DNA of 64,000 nt, taken from Ceratopteris richardii (Eukaryota > Streptophyta > Polypodiopsida > Polypodiales > Pteridaceae). The notes below the pieces were generated by a model. It saw nothing but the letters and a program-made list of their open reading frames with translations, had not been told where the DNA came from and did no database searches. This document shows positions 11,680 through 22,984 of this stretch, in pieces. Position numbers and translations under genes: made by a program. The stretch's first letter is position 1. Every line of letters begins with the position of its first letter. Where the stretch lies: NCBI GenBank assembly GCA_020310875.1, contig CM035412.1, positions 135,724,368-135,788,367 on the forward strand, in the 5' to 3' direction.

Positions 11680-12640
11680 CCATCCCTAATATAATCAAGA
11701 ACCTTATTTCTATAGGAAAAGTGATTGAGCAAGGATTGCAAGTAAGATTTAACTCAAATGGTGAAGGGTATAAGAAAAAAGAAGATCTTTCACACAAGGA
11801 AACAAAGTGGTTAGGATATTCACTTTAAATGTGAAAGTTCCTAAGCTAGATGCAACCATGATTGCACAAGGTGAAAGTGTCATTGAAGACAAAAAAATAT
11901 GGCCAACCATATATTGAAATGGTTATTGTTAGAGCACTTATAGCATTGGCTACAACAAAAGATGGATATTGCATCATGTGAATGTAAGAAATGCCTTCCA
12001 ACATGCTTAGTTCAAGGGAGTAAATGTAAACTTGCCACCTAGATATGAAGATTCAAAATACCCAAGTTACGTTTGCAAACTAAACAACGTCTTATATGGA
12101 CTTAAATGAGCCCATGTCTATGGCATTTGGGAACTGCAAGTCACTTGACTTCTATTGATTTTTTTGTGTGATGAAGATCATACATTGGAAATAAAAAAAT
12201 GATGATGCAATTATTATTATGTTCATTTATGTTTATGACTTATTATTGTTGGTAATAATGATAATATGTGTTGTGTTATACAGTGATATATGGTTGTCAC
12301 AAAAGTAATATGCATTTAGTATGCTATAAAACTATGATAACAGACGTTGTAGTGGAGTAGTGTTCCAAATAGAAGATCTACCAATGGGTTTATGTTTTCA
12401 TTGGGGAATACTTCTATGACATAAACAACAACAAGCAAATTATTATTCCTCTTATCTAGTAAAAAGGCTAAGTGTAGAGGCATTCCAATGATAGCATATG
12501 AGGTTGCACGGCTTGAGATGCTAATCTTAAATTTGGGGATAGAGAACCAAAAGCCATTTGTCATGTATTGCATTAAAAAAAATCGATTCACATATTTTGA
12601 AAAGAAAAAAGATCACGAGAGACTTGGTCTTGTAAGAAAA
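11680..12640 (+). pseudogene. Copia relic on the opposite strand: protease end, RT and RNase H
   Basis: The plus strand gives NLISIGKVIEQGLQVRFNSN (protease end), then VRALIALATTKDGYCIM and LNNVLYGLK with AHVYGIWELQ (RT). Around 12400-12560 it gives FSLGNTSMT, KAKCRGIPMIAYEVARLEML and ENQKPFVMYC (RNase H, cf. SLSTTEAEYRA-type block). Integrase is missing between the protease end and RT. It lies head-to-head with the minus-strand relic at 10590-11570, so the pair marks a rearrangement or two independent insertions. Many stops. Confidence 0.75.
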
Positions 12641-13170
12641 CAATAAGGATGAAGGTCCTTATTGTGCTCCTCTTTCCAATAATGATATCGAGGATATTTT
12701 TCTCAATGATGATAGTAGGATAATGATTATGATACGGAAGATGAAGAAATTTGGTCTTATGATGCTTGATGACTTTATCATATGATAGAACATATAAAAT
12801 ATAGTTTCATCTTCACGATTATTATATGGTCCATGGATTCTATGTTTTGATGATTCATGGTTAACTTAGCTCATTATCCTTATGCTTCAATCATGTTATA
12901 CATGAATCTTTATATATTTTAAATATTTCCATGGATAGCTATGTTTTTTCAATTTTATATTTCAGAAAATTAATCATGTCAGCAAACATGAAAAACGTTT
13001 CTGCAGACTTGTTAGAAATCAAAATCCCATTAAAAAAAGTCAGTTTCTCATCATTAACAACAATACTTGAAAACGTCTTCTTTAACCTTTATCTCATATT
13101 CCTAAACTCTCACTTGGACCTGGGAATTCTCTTTCTCTTCCCCTTCAAATCACTATCATAACATAAGATT
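12641..13170. other. Unassigned AT-rich sequence
   Basis: Probably the 3' end and flank of the copia relic. No LTR partner found. The 76-codon frame at 12931-13161 is unrecognised. Confidence 0.35.
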
Positions 13171-13257
13171 GTTTACGATACACACACACATGCATACATA
13201 CACACATACATGCATACATGCATACATACATACATAACACACATACATACATACACA
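13171..13257. repeat. (CA)n/(CATA)n microsatellite
   Basis: Short CACACA run followed by irregular CATACATA units. Confidence 0.9.
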
Positions 13258-14724
13258 TGATCAAATTTGCAATAGTACTTCATTATATCATATTTGAAAC
13301 TAGCGAGGAAAACATTGCAATTTTTCATATCAAAAGTAACAACACATGTTTTATCAGCTCATGTCATACATATTAGTCTGTGAATACAATTACAATTCCT
13401 AGCAAGGAAACATCCCTCGTGCACTCATCAATTACACTTATTTATGATAAGTTGAATTTGACTGATCCTAACATAAGAAACATTTTTCCTCAAATTTCCA
13501 AGATCTGGATTGAAACATGAACGTACAACAGCTTCATGATTATGAAGCTATGCATACATTTTGCAAAGTTCAAGAACGTTAAGCCAAACGCATACTTTCA
13601 ATTGAGATTCGTTTCAAGTTTTATGACTTTGTTTTCAAATAGAGAGACCTTAACAATACAGTCTAAGAACCCAAAAATTCCCTCACCTTACAGTTGGTCC
13701 GTTGAACTTACTGATTGTATATACCATTCCACATTTTTCCACGCTTAACTATGTGCAGAGATCATCACTTTGAATTCTACACAAGTTTCAGATTAGAGCT
13801 ATTCGAATATCCATCCCAGTTGCAGATTAAGGGCATTGATGTATGGACCATCATGTCACTGATGCACATCCAAAGGCCTTGATTCATTTGCAGACACGAG
13901 GCACATTTTTTAGTCCCTAACCTGATTCAAATACCCTCTTCAACGCTTCACCAACATCATCATGTGAGCAAGATTACTTCAAATATTCCAGTCATACATA
14001 TTATAAAAAATATTCATACGTCGAAAAAAAATTAGTTCTCCGAAAAAGCGTGCTTTCACTCCGTTTAATTTAATTTTGCAAACTCGAGAAAAGCTCCAGT
14101 ACCATGTTCTTTTCTGAAGGAGCATATCAGTTTTCAGTGGGGGCACCAATCCTTTTTCAAAGGACAAGGATGTCATTCATTATATGGTATAATGAGACAC
14201 TTTTGACTCCAGGATGCACCTCAACATGACATTAACATGGATCAGCCAACAGCTCAATCCCATTCAAGAACAAGGCTAAAAACCTTGCTGTTGTGATCGA
14301 GTTAGATATACAGAAATTATCACCATACATCATAGTTACTAGTGAACAGATGATTGTTCGTTCACATCAATGACACTGCCAAAATTTAGACATAAATAGC
14401 CACACAAAAAATCAGTCAAGAGTCAGGACTTCCTTTAATGCAATTAAAAAAAAGGGGGGGGAAGGCAGGGAAAGGGGGAGGGCAGACAGACGAACAAAGA
14501 GGAGAATTGCATTCCTTGCGTATTCCTCGTATCTAGTTTCATTAACAGAAGTTGAATTGGAAGGACTTTCTACAAAGAAGCATTTACATTGAAAAGGAAC
14601 TGTTCAAAGCATGATTGAACCAGCCCATTTCCAGAGTCTCAAGTGAAATATGACACACTAGTTTTATGATTATGGGGGAAGCATGCAAATAATACCGATT
14701 GAGAAATCTTATGAAATTACTACT
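13258..14724. other. Low-copy flank downstream of the 14.7 kb gene
   Basis: The sequence lacks retroelement motifs. A 45 bp patch at about 13808-13853 resembles 14957-15003 in the gene's exon (shared TTGCA..., CATTGATRTAT and GACCATCA), so it may be a degenerate duplicate of that exon part. A G-rich run (AAAAAAGGGGGGG and following purines) lies at 14445-14485. No other gene is supported. Confidence 0.4.
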
Positions 14725-15433
14725 CTAGAATTCATGTGGCTTTTTCACTTTCTTCTTTTTGAGCTTTACAATCTTCCTTTTAGGAAGTGGGACTTGAACA
14801 ATAGGCTGAAACTCATAAGTTCCTTCACGTACTCTTTTTTGAAGTTTCTTGAACTTACGAATATCTATGCCTTCAAGATACTTCTCATCATCATCTGAAT
14901 TTTCTGAACAGTTGGGATCATCCTTTTTTCTAAGCTTGATATAGGAGGCTATTAGAATGTCTATCTCAGTTGCAACTTCGAGGACATTGATATATCGACC
15001 ATCAGGACCTTTCTGCAATTTGGTTAAGCAAGCTTTAACTCGTTCTTTTGTATTCCAGGGCCTTAAATTATAAATGTCTCTAGAAGAATCTTTTTGTGGC
15101 TCCTGATCTAATCCTTTCCCTCTCTCTAGAACTGCAATTCTTTTGTCATCATCATCATCATCATCAACCCCCCCACCACCACCATCTTCAGCATCATCAC
15201 GTGCCAGTTCATTTTGAAATGCTTCAAAAACATCATGATCACTGTATGCATCATCAGATTGCTCTTCATCAGAAAGCTGATCATCACTTGTATTTCCATA
15301 TGTGCTTCTTGACTGCAAATCTTCATTATCGCTGTCAGATTCATCAGATCGACTCCATGAACCCCTTGAACAAAATTCTCTGGATCTCCTTGACATTTGG
15401 CCATATCTCAATATTCCAGAAGTCCTTTGTTCA
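14725..15433 (-). CDS. Probable host gene, 3'-terminal exon; acidic and lysine-rich protein of unknown function
   Basis: A long minus-strand frame (open to about 15474) ends with a stop at 14725. From N to C it has a Ser/Arg-Asp-rich acidic segment, a run of seven Asp near residue 110, a compact block around RPWNTKERVKACLTKLQKGP and GRYINVLEVATEIDILIASY, and a second block LEGIDIRKFKKLQKRVREG. It ends in a Lys-rich tail (KRKIVKLKKKKVKKPHEF) that could be a nuclear or nucleolar signal. I place the exon start at 15433 because the minus strand there has a pyrimidine-rich tract ending CTCTGCCACAG, a good acceptor; the first Met in the frame (15474) lies in what would be intron. Upstream exons on the minus strand beyond 15.5 kb were not identified. 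The biased but non-repetitive composition argues for a real exon. No family recognised. Confidence 0.6.
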
Positions 15434-18009
15434 CTGTGGCAGAGAGTTGAAAAGCTTGCTGCAGAATTCAACATTTCATAATATTATTTGAAAGAACAAC
15501 TATGATTTACTTGACTAAAAAACTGAAGTTAACAGAATAATGTTGTGTTTGACTGAACCAGTTTTTCTTTAGAGAGTAGAAGCCTCTGAAACAAAAGCTT
15601 CAAGCTTGCTTACACAAATGCATATTAGAACAAAAGGTCTAATGTGTTTTATGCATCTGAAACTCATTCAAAGTGTTAAGGTCAGTGCCAAAAAAACTGT
15701 CCACAGAATCCTAAGCAGGTAAACCTGCATAATTGACTTTCAAGTACAGGTACAAAAGAAAACAAGGCAGATACGTCTGCAAGACATATATGTAATTTAC
15801 AAATTCAGATGAAGAGCAGTGATAAGGAAGAACAAGAATGTAATGAATGAAGAACAGCCAAAAGCAAGAAGATTGTAATCATGGGGCTACAAATGATGCT
15901 AGAAGCCTTGATGCTCAGGAGCCTAAAAAAGAAAGATTCATTTTACAATGTATCATATACAAATGCCAACCCTTCCAAGCTCGTCACCAGGGATTTCTAA
16001 GAAAAACATAGCTAGGCTTGAGAGCATGAAATTCAAATCTGTATCGTGGATATCCAACAAAAAGGAAAATCACCCTTGCCAGTGAGCAGTTCTTTGGGAA
16101 AGAGGAGACAGAAAAGTACTTTGAATCCTAGAAAGAGTCACAGTAAAAAAATTGTGATTCCAAGAGAGTATGGAGTAATCAGATTAGCCTTGAGAAGGCT
16201 ACTCAGATCTCTGTAAATTGTAACATATGGCTGTATAAGTTTGTACACATGTTTTCTGGCACTGCCATTTATATGGAATTTTGAAGATAAGGTCGAGTTG
16301 AATGTTTCAATGATAGACTTTGCAAAGAGTGAAACAATTAATGCCTGGAGAATGGGTGAGTCCAAGAAATTATGGGCTTACAAAAGGAAAATCAACACAA
16401 ATAGTGAGATGTCCCAAGCAGACAAGATGGTGAATACTAAAAAGAATACTTCAATTGACAAAATCTTTTTCAAGATAAAACTCTTTATAAAAAGACCTAC
16501 TTCATCGTTTCTCTTTATGCACAGACAGTTTGTTCCATACAGCACCCACAAAAAAATCATCTACATCCAGATATGACAGGCCTCCAGAAATTGCTGCAGA
16601 TGCATGCCATAGTGATCATAGAAATTAGATCTTCATCTTGGTTCTTCTTACCTTTTTCCATGCAGCTCTCTGAACCTGGCATCTCCTACTGATCTTAGCA
16701 CATTTAGCTACTGCTACTGTGCACTTGAACACGTTTGACCAGACTGCTGCAGCCAGCCATTGTAACTTGTTGCCTTGCACAAGTGCAGAGTGTATGGTAA
16801 AGACTCAAGTTGATAAATGGCTTGGCCCGAAGTCTCCAGCACTCTGCTGTGAAAACTTCTGCTGAGCCTTGAGAGTACAAAAAGCACTAAACCATCAATA
16901 GGTTCAGCATTAACCCAGCTTTCAGAGACATCGGAGACCATTTTCAATTCTTTCCTATAAGAATTCCGGTGTCCATCCTTGTGGACAAGTTCCCAATGAT
17001 GTGGTGACATGTATGAAGAAAATGAAAGCACGTGATATGGAAGATGCCAAAAACAAAAAGAAAGCAAACAAACTACAACGGTAAAATCAATGCAATTGTG
17101 GATGACCTGAGAAAATATAATTTGATGGACTCACAAGAAAGCAGCCAACAAGAAAAAATATGGCTCCATCATCATCATCATGAAAGAGAGAAACATCCAA
17201 CAAGAGTTGGCGACCACATGGGATATGGAGACTTGTAAAGGAAAAAGTATTTATTTCATCAGTTCCAAGTGAAGGACATTTTCATTGGAAAGAGGAAGGC
17301 CCATACTTTGAAACGATGCCTTCAGTTATTGGATATGCAAGTTCTTTTCAGTTCCCTTCAGCATGAGCTCAATGATATGTTCTTTTTTAAAAGGGAAAAA
17401 TTTTGGCTGCATGACTGGCTTTTAAAGATGGTTGGACACTAAACATCAGCACACCACCTCAGTACATGTAAATCGTGAAGCTCAAGCCTTTGTATTCCAT
17501 GAAAGTCACTGGTAGTGCTAAGCCTATAATCAGTGCTTAAATCTGATGCTTGACCTGGCATCACCAAAATTTGAGGGATGCCCTCTGGATAAAAGTAGGC
17601 CTCCATAAAGTTGATCATTAACAATCATAAAGCATATCTTTCAAGTTATTAATAACTTATATAATAAGGCACAAAATTTTATTTTTATTTAAGTTTATCA
17701 AGAACATGAATTGAATGTAGAGATTTTAGCTCAATAAAGTTTATACAAACATAGTAATTGTACATTAACATGTTTTTGTATAGATTGTGAGAACTCAAAC
17801 CATTTTTTGTATCACGCATGAGGCAAAATCCGATCATACATTAAATAATTATGACCATGGAACTACAGAAAACATATAATCCAATGCAACCAATGTACTA
17901 ATTAGCATAACTCCTTGAAACTTGAAAGCAGGCATGCTCTTCACATCCTCAACAATCGTTGCATCTTTTCAAAGATTGCCTAAATCGAAGGTTCATAGAA
18001 AGTGGAAGA
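15434..18009. other. Probable intron or upstream region of the 14.7 kb gene
   Basis: No retroelement motifs. A 117-codon minus frame at 16714-17067 (containing MSPHHWELVHKDG) might be an exon or UTR of the same gene, but it has no family feature and no confident splice sites. From about 17.6 kb the sequence becomes AT-rich. Confidence 0.35.
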
Positions 18010-18350
18010 ATTGCAAAGCAGACCACATTGTTATCTTACCGTGTATGTAATATCATGGCAAGGTAGGATCAAAACGCGAACCGAACGCTGTACAGTAAGT
18101 TCTGTAGGAATGGTACGTTTTTATTGGTATGATACGTGTTCAGTACGTTGAAACTGTCATATATAATATATTTTACAGTAATTGCAAAGCACACCACATT
18201 GTTATCTTACCGTGTATGTAATATCATAGCAAGATAGGATCAAAACGCGAACCGAACGCTGTACAGTAAGTTCTGTAGGAATGGTACGTTTTTATTGGTA
18301 TGATACGTGTTCAGTACGTTGAAACTGTCATATGTAATATATATAAAGGT
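18010..18350. repeat. Two tandem 171 bp repeats
   Basis: Units at 18010-18180 and 18181-18350 are nearly identical (a handful of substitutions). Each begins ATTGCAAAGCA and includes AACGCGAACCGAACGC and GGTACGTTTTTATTGG. The second unit ends within the palindrome at 18332-18415. Confidence 0.92.
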
Positions 18351-18415
18351 TATAGTATATATATTACATACTTATTACTAAGTATTATATACTATAACCT
18401 TTATATATATTACAT
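18332..18415. repeat. Perfect 29 bp inverted repeat with 26 nt loop
   Basis: 18332-18360 is the exact reverse complement of 18387-18415 (arms begin ATGTAATATATATAAAGG). The loop is itself partly self-complementary. It forms an AT-rich cruciform-prone hairpin at the end of the 171 bp tandem array. It could be the remains of a foldback element. Confidence 0.93.
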
Positions 18416-18764
18416 ATTGCATCAATGAATCAATTATCACCCTTAACACACACATACGGATTAAAATATAATACATAATGCACACATTAACACACACATA
18501 GGCACACAATGCATTAATTAAACTCTATATCGAAAATATTAATAGGGGCTATCTGGCAATTACCGAGACCAACTATTTGAAGGAATAACAACCATTGAAG
18601 AGATCAAGCCTCCGTTCTTTGTCAGAAGACACTTTAAGTGCGTAATCTAAAAATGCACCTGGGTCCGAGAGGCTCAGGACTGACATTTGATAATTCACTA
18701 TCGGAGACATAATACATAAGCTTTGGGGACTTACAAGCTATGAACGTTGCAGCCTGCGTGCAAA

Positions 18765-18950
18765 GTGTGCTGAAAATCCTGTGCGATGAGTACTGACGAG
18801 TCCGACATTGACAAGTCGCAAGCGCAAGTTGCAACTCCAGTCTCCTCATGAGTGTGCTGAAAATCTTAAGTGATGAATAAGTCGCCATGACTCCGACACT
18901 GAGAAGTCGCAAGTAGCAAGTTGCAACTCCAGTCTCCTCATGAGTTGCAA
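18765..18950. repeat. Two imperfect tandem repeats of about 90 bp
   Basis: Both units contain GTGTGCTGAAAATC, AAGTCGCAAG and CAAGTTGCAACTCCAGTCTC. A third partial ending (TCATGAGTTGCAACT) follows. No coding potential. Confidence 0.8.
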
Positions 18951-19997
18951 CTAAGTCTCCTTGTTAGTAATTGCGCATCTGTGAAGTTAAGGCTGGAGTC
19001 GCAAGTGACAGGATCAGCTGAAGTATGATTTACGCGCTGTTCACTACTAGGTTTTCGGAAAATCTTCTAAACCGAAGTTGAAAATGCAATATTGGGAAGT
19101 GAAAAGCGAGCTCTTAACAGTTTTAGACTTCTGTCCGAGCGGCGAACAGCCAAATAGCCTACTGTTCTAGATTACACATGTCCGGCGTTAAGCCTTGGTG
19201 CCTGGCTGCTCGCCAAAATACTCTACATCAGTGCTGAAATTTGAAGGCTGCAATGGCCTTCTGAGCCATTTTAGCCGTCGCGTGAAGGCAAAAAAAAAAA
19301 TGGGGAATCATTTGAAACTCAATCCTTAGAATTGAACCTTTTCTATAAGAAGGCTGATTATAAAATTAGTTTGCATCTGAATGCTTCCCAATAAATTAGC
19401 CTTCATTTGAAGGCCTGTTTCGTGTACAACCTTCATATTTTTATGAAATATAGATATATTATATAGAAGTTAAAATTCTATGTGACTCGTAGGAGTCTAT
19501 CCTCTATAGCTCTAGATTTTAGTCTGCCAGCACGTGGGCCTGTAAATTACAACGCTTTCATAAATTGTAAGTTGTAAGTTGTAACGGTTTGAAAAATAAA
19601 AATTTAATTTGAAAATTGATTATCAAAATATCTAGTTGGCAGTGTCCACGTGAATTTTGTTGGGAGATCAGACCTTTACCTGAAGCTGAATGGCGAAGGA
19701 GTTGGCTAACCAATCAAAATGAGCTTCATACTTGCGTGTCTGCAAATTAGTACCAAAATTAGAACTCTTGACTCTTGAGTTGTGATTTGTGACTTGTGAG
19801 TTGGTGAGCCGCTTTACTACCTATACTAACCTCTAAGGAACAAACTGTAAGGAAACTTGAGAGTCGAGAGTGGAGACTCTTAGACTCGAAAGAGCAGTCC
19901 AGCATTTGCACAGCATTAGTCTAGTTTTGCATTACTGAGCACTGAGCACTGAGCTGCAGACACAACGTCAAAGAGTTTTATCATTGGAGCTATTCGC
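18951..19997. other. Non-coding flank of the tandem-repeat and hAT region
   Basis: No ORF or retroelement motif. The end of the stretch (about 19790-20009) has the composition of a 5' UTR exon and is followed at 20010 by a consensus donor (GG|GTAAGT-like, CCG|GTAAGTACA). Whether it is transcribed is unknown. Confidence 0.35.
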
Positions 19998-20515
19998 TGT
20001 TTGATTCCGGTAAGTACATCCATGCTTGAAACAATGAAAATGCACATTGTGCATCATGATTTCAGTGCGTGCTTCATGTTCTTCTCATTTTTTTGGATAT
20101 GTAAGCAGTGAAGCATTCATATAATAGAGTAATTCGAATGATTTTTGTGTGACTATGTTGCTGAAAATGAAACACAAATACCATGTTTTGTTCATTTGAT
20201 ATGTGCTTTTTACATTGTGTTGTTCAAAACATACTGCAAAGAGTCGTGACTGTGAAAATGTGCGGTTTAATTTCGGTAAATATATCATGTTCAAAACTTT
20301 GAAAATGCACATCGTGCATCATTATTTCAGTGTGTGCTTCATGTTCGTCTCATTTTTTGGGATATGTAAGTAGTGGATCAAGTTTATTCGTACAATAGAG
20401 TTACTCCTATGATTTTTGTGTCACTGTGTTGCTCAAAACGGAATGCAAATAGCATGTTTCGTTCATTCGATGTGTTGTTCAAAACAGACTGCAATTAGTA
20501 TTGACTCTGTTTTAC
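19998..20515. repeat. Two tandem repeats of about 263 bp
   Basis: Units start near 19998 and 20261. Shared blocks include GAAAATGCACATYGTGCATC, TTTCAGTGYGTGCTTCATGT, CTCATTTTTTKGGATATGTAAG and TGATTTTTGTGTSACTRTGT. The similarity is clearly visible but diverged, so it is an older duplication than the 18.0 kb array. Confidence 0.85.
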
Positions 20516-21149
20516 ATTTGATGTGTCGTTTTAGAAGAAGAACCGATAAAACTCCATTTCATTATAGTTAGTTTACAAATACCTGTAAAAAAAAGCTTTA
20601 CTCTTACTCAGACAGTAGACTCCACTTGCGTATATTCTTGAAACTTTTTTTTTTTACAGATGGATACCTTTTGGGTGCTCGTTGCATCACATCATAAAAG
20701 GCCAAGTTGTATAGTTTCTGTCAATTTCTTTGAGCGTTTTTGAAGTATGATGATGTGTATTGTAATCTATCACATTTTTACGTGCCGAGAATTCCGTCTG
20801 TCTTTTTCACTTAAACTTTTGCAGTTTTGATTATGTTTAGCAGCTCTTAGGATTCACATTGAGCATTTGTTTCATCATCCATCTATGTGATTTATGCTTC
20901 AAAAATCCACATGTATTATTGTGTAATTCTCTCAAACATGCATGAAAGTGAATTGCACGAGCCATCTCTTCTCCTTGAGAGATAATGATCCCAAATAGTA
21001 GAACAAAAATTATTATGTTATTGCGCTATTGAACTAGGTTTGTTGTTGCGTTTCTCAATAGTTATACAGAGATTGGTTCATAAATTGATAATGAAAATAT
21101 ATATATATGATATGTGTACAACTACTAATCAACGCTATAACAAATTTCT
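20516..21149. other. AT-rich spacer
   Basis: No gene supported. A strong polypyrimidine-AG (11 T then ACAG) lies at 20646-20660 before ATGGATACC, but the frame it opens is short. Confidence 0.4.
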
Positions 21150-21690
21150 TTTTTATAGGACTTCACTTCAAAGAATAGCCCATTGGCAATCTCTTGCTAT
21201 CGTTTGAACATTGGCGGAATAGAAGAGCACTGTGAGACTGACTTGTATATGTCATTTTGCAATGAAGGCACATATTGAATAGGTATTCTTCATAAACAAA
21301 CATTCTGTTCGTCAAATTATGGGCTATTCTTTTTTACAGGACTGCACTTCAAAGAATAGCCCATTGGCAATCTCTTGCTGTCGTTTGAACATTGGCGGAA
21401 TAGAAGAGTACCGTGAGACTGACTTGTATATGACATTTTGCAACAAAGGCACATATTGAATAGGTATTCTTCATAAACAAACATTATGTTCGTCAAATTA
21501 TGGGCTATTGAATAAACTAGGGGCTATTCTTTTTTACAGGATTGCATTTCAAAGAATTTCCATTGGCAATCTCTTGCTGTCGTTTGAACATTGGCGGAAT
21601 AGAAGAGCATTGTGAGACTGACTTGTATATGACATTTTGCAATGAAGGCACATATTGAACAGGTATTCTCCAAAAACAAACATTCTGTTC
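21150..21690 (+). repeat. Three tandem exon-like repeats (about 180-200 bp period)
   Basis: Each unit starts with a splice-acceptor-like T-tract plus TATAG or TACAG (core starts 21159, 21340, 21540) and ends with AATAG|GTATTC, a donor-like junction. In units 1 and 2 the first frame is open for 39 codons before TGA (starting DFTSKNSPLA or DCTSKNSPLA, including RLNIGGIEE). In unit 3 one base is lost and the frame breaks. Differences between units 1 and 2 are mostly amino-acid changing, which argues against strong selection. It could be a duplicated exon of a non-coding transcript or of a lost gene. Confidence 0.8.
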
Positions 21691-21699
21691 ATCAAACAC

Positions 21700-22559
21700 T
21701 GTGAGACATGCAGCATGAGTATCTTTGATTTCTTAAATAAATTTGTGCACATGTTGTTGAAATGAATATGTGATAGTGTTGGTTATTAGTTCTATATATA
21801 TGATATTTTTTTTTTTTAAAACGTAATTTTATTATTGCAGTGCGAAATTGCTTTGATTAGTTATCTACATAAACGTTATCTCTTCAAACTGCATTTGATT
21901 GATTATTTGCGATTCTTTTCATAAACTGCATAAACGTTATCTCTTTTCATAATCTACAAAAACGTTATCTCTTCAAAATGAATTTGATTGATTATTTGCG
22001 AATTATTTTTTTCAATAAATGCATAAAAGATGTGTTCACAATTGATAATATAGACTTTGATTTTTCATCTTGTATAATGTAAACTCGATAGTGTTATGAG
22101 TTTTTGCCAAAGACCATAAAATTTCTCTCAATACATGTAATTTGATAAGCATAATTTCTTCCTATTTGCAGCACTTCATGACTTAGTCTTGCAGTTCATG
22201 GTTCACGAACGTGTATTCTCCACACTCTTGCACTTGTTTACATAGTCTTCTACCTTAGCAATACTAATATAAGTTGTATTAGCAATAGTACTAGTATTAA
22301 TACTAGTACTAGCATTACTAGTAGTACTAGTATCACTAGTATTATTAGTAGTGGTAAATAAATTAGTAGTATATTATTATCCTCTTTGACATTCTACATG
22401 GAAAATCATATGTTTTGAAATTCAAATATCAAATCTTCTCGTCATACCACTTCACTTTGAATCTATCTCTCTTGTTTTGTGAGAAATTAGTTTTTATTTA
22501 AATATAAATTTATGAAATTAAAATTATGTGTATTTTTTGATAGGATATAATCTATAAAC
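21700..22559. other. AT-rich spacer before the hAT relic
   Basis: Contains a duplicated CATAAACGTTATCTCTTC (21870 and 21927, third partial at 21960) and, at 22262-22360, an irregular ACTAGT/ATT trinucleotide tract with a perfect palindrome. No ORF supported. Confidence 0.5.
22286..22311. repeat. Perfect 26 bp palindrome in a TAG-rich tract
   Basis: The half-site is TAGTACTAGTATT followed by its exact complement, with no loop. It sits inside a degenerate (CTA/TAG)n tract, so slippage is the likely origin. Confidence 0.85.
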
Positions 22560-22980
22560 ATGTCAGGAGAGAGTTCACAAGATGCAGTTCATGAAATAGT
22601 ACAAAATGTAGTACAATGAATTGGAAGACCAAAACGTGATAAAAACCAACAAACATTAGATCACTTTCGTGTACAACGTCAACGATTAGATCTAAATGAA
22701 GGTGTAGTAGAAAACCATGTACATGAAGGTGAAAGTCAACGACCTAGAGTAAATGAAATAGATATAAACAAGAGGAAAGAGGTTGAAAGATCATTTTTAT
22801 CACATTGGAATCAGAAACATAAATGGGATTATTCTATCATTGGCTCAGATGGTAAGCAATGCATAAAATGTATGTGGAATTTGGTTTTAAGACTCCTTTT
22901 GCACGTGAAGGATCATCTACTATTCAACTACAAGCTCTTGATAAGCATGCAGAGTCAGAACCTCATAAGGTATCTACACA
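22560..22980 (+). pseudogene. hAT-type transposase N-terminus (BED-like zinc finger)
   Basis: From ATG 22560 the frame runs MSGESSQDAVHEIVQNVVQ, stop, then IGRPKRDKNQQTLDHF. Further on come RSFLSHWNQKHKWDY and GSDGKQCIKCMWN, a one-base shift, and QALDKHAESEPHK. The C-x2-C followed by H-x5-H is the BED/TTF-type finger found at the N-terminus of plant hAT transposases and their ZNF862-like derivatives. The catalytic core and hATC dimerisation domain are absent, because a copia fragment on the other strand begins at about 22985. The tandem repeats at 20.0-21.7 kb may be its 5' region, but no terminal inverted repeat was identified. Confidence 0.6.
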
Positions 22981-22984
22981 ACGA

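Noticed and set aside
15096-15491. 131-codon plus-strand frame with His-rich run
   Set aside because: Antisense shadow of the Asp-rich minus-strand exon at 14725-15433.
16714-17067. 117-codon minus-strand frame as an upstream exon of the 14.7 kb gene
   Set aside because: Plausible by position, but no clear donor/acceptor pair and no homology recognised.
18790-18830. CTGACGAGTCC resembling a hammerhead ribozyme core (CUGANGA) within the 90 bp tandem repeats, as in plant retrozymes
   Set aside because: No GAAA at the required place after a stem II, the candidate helices do not pair, and the second repeat unit lacks the core.
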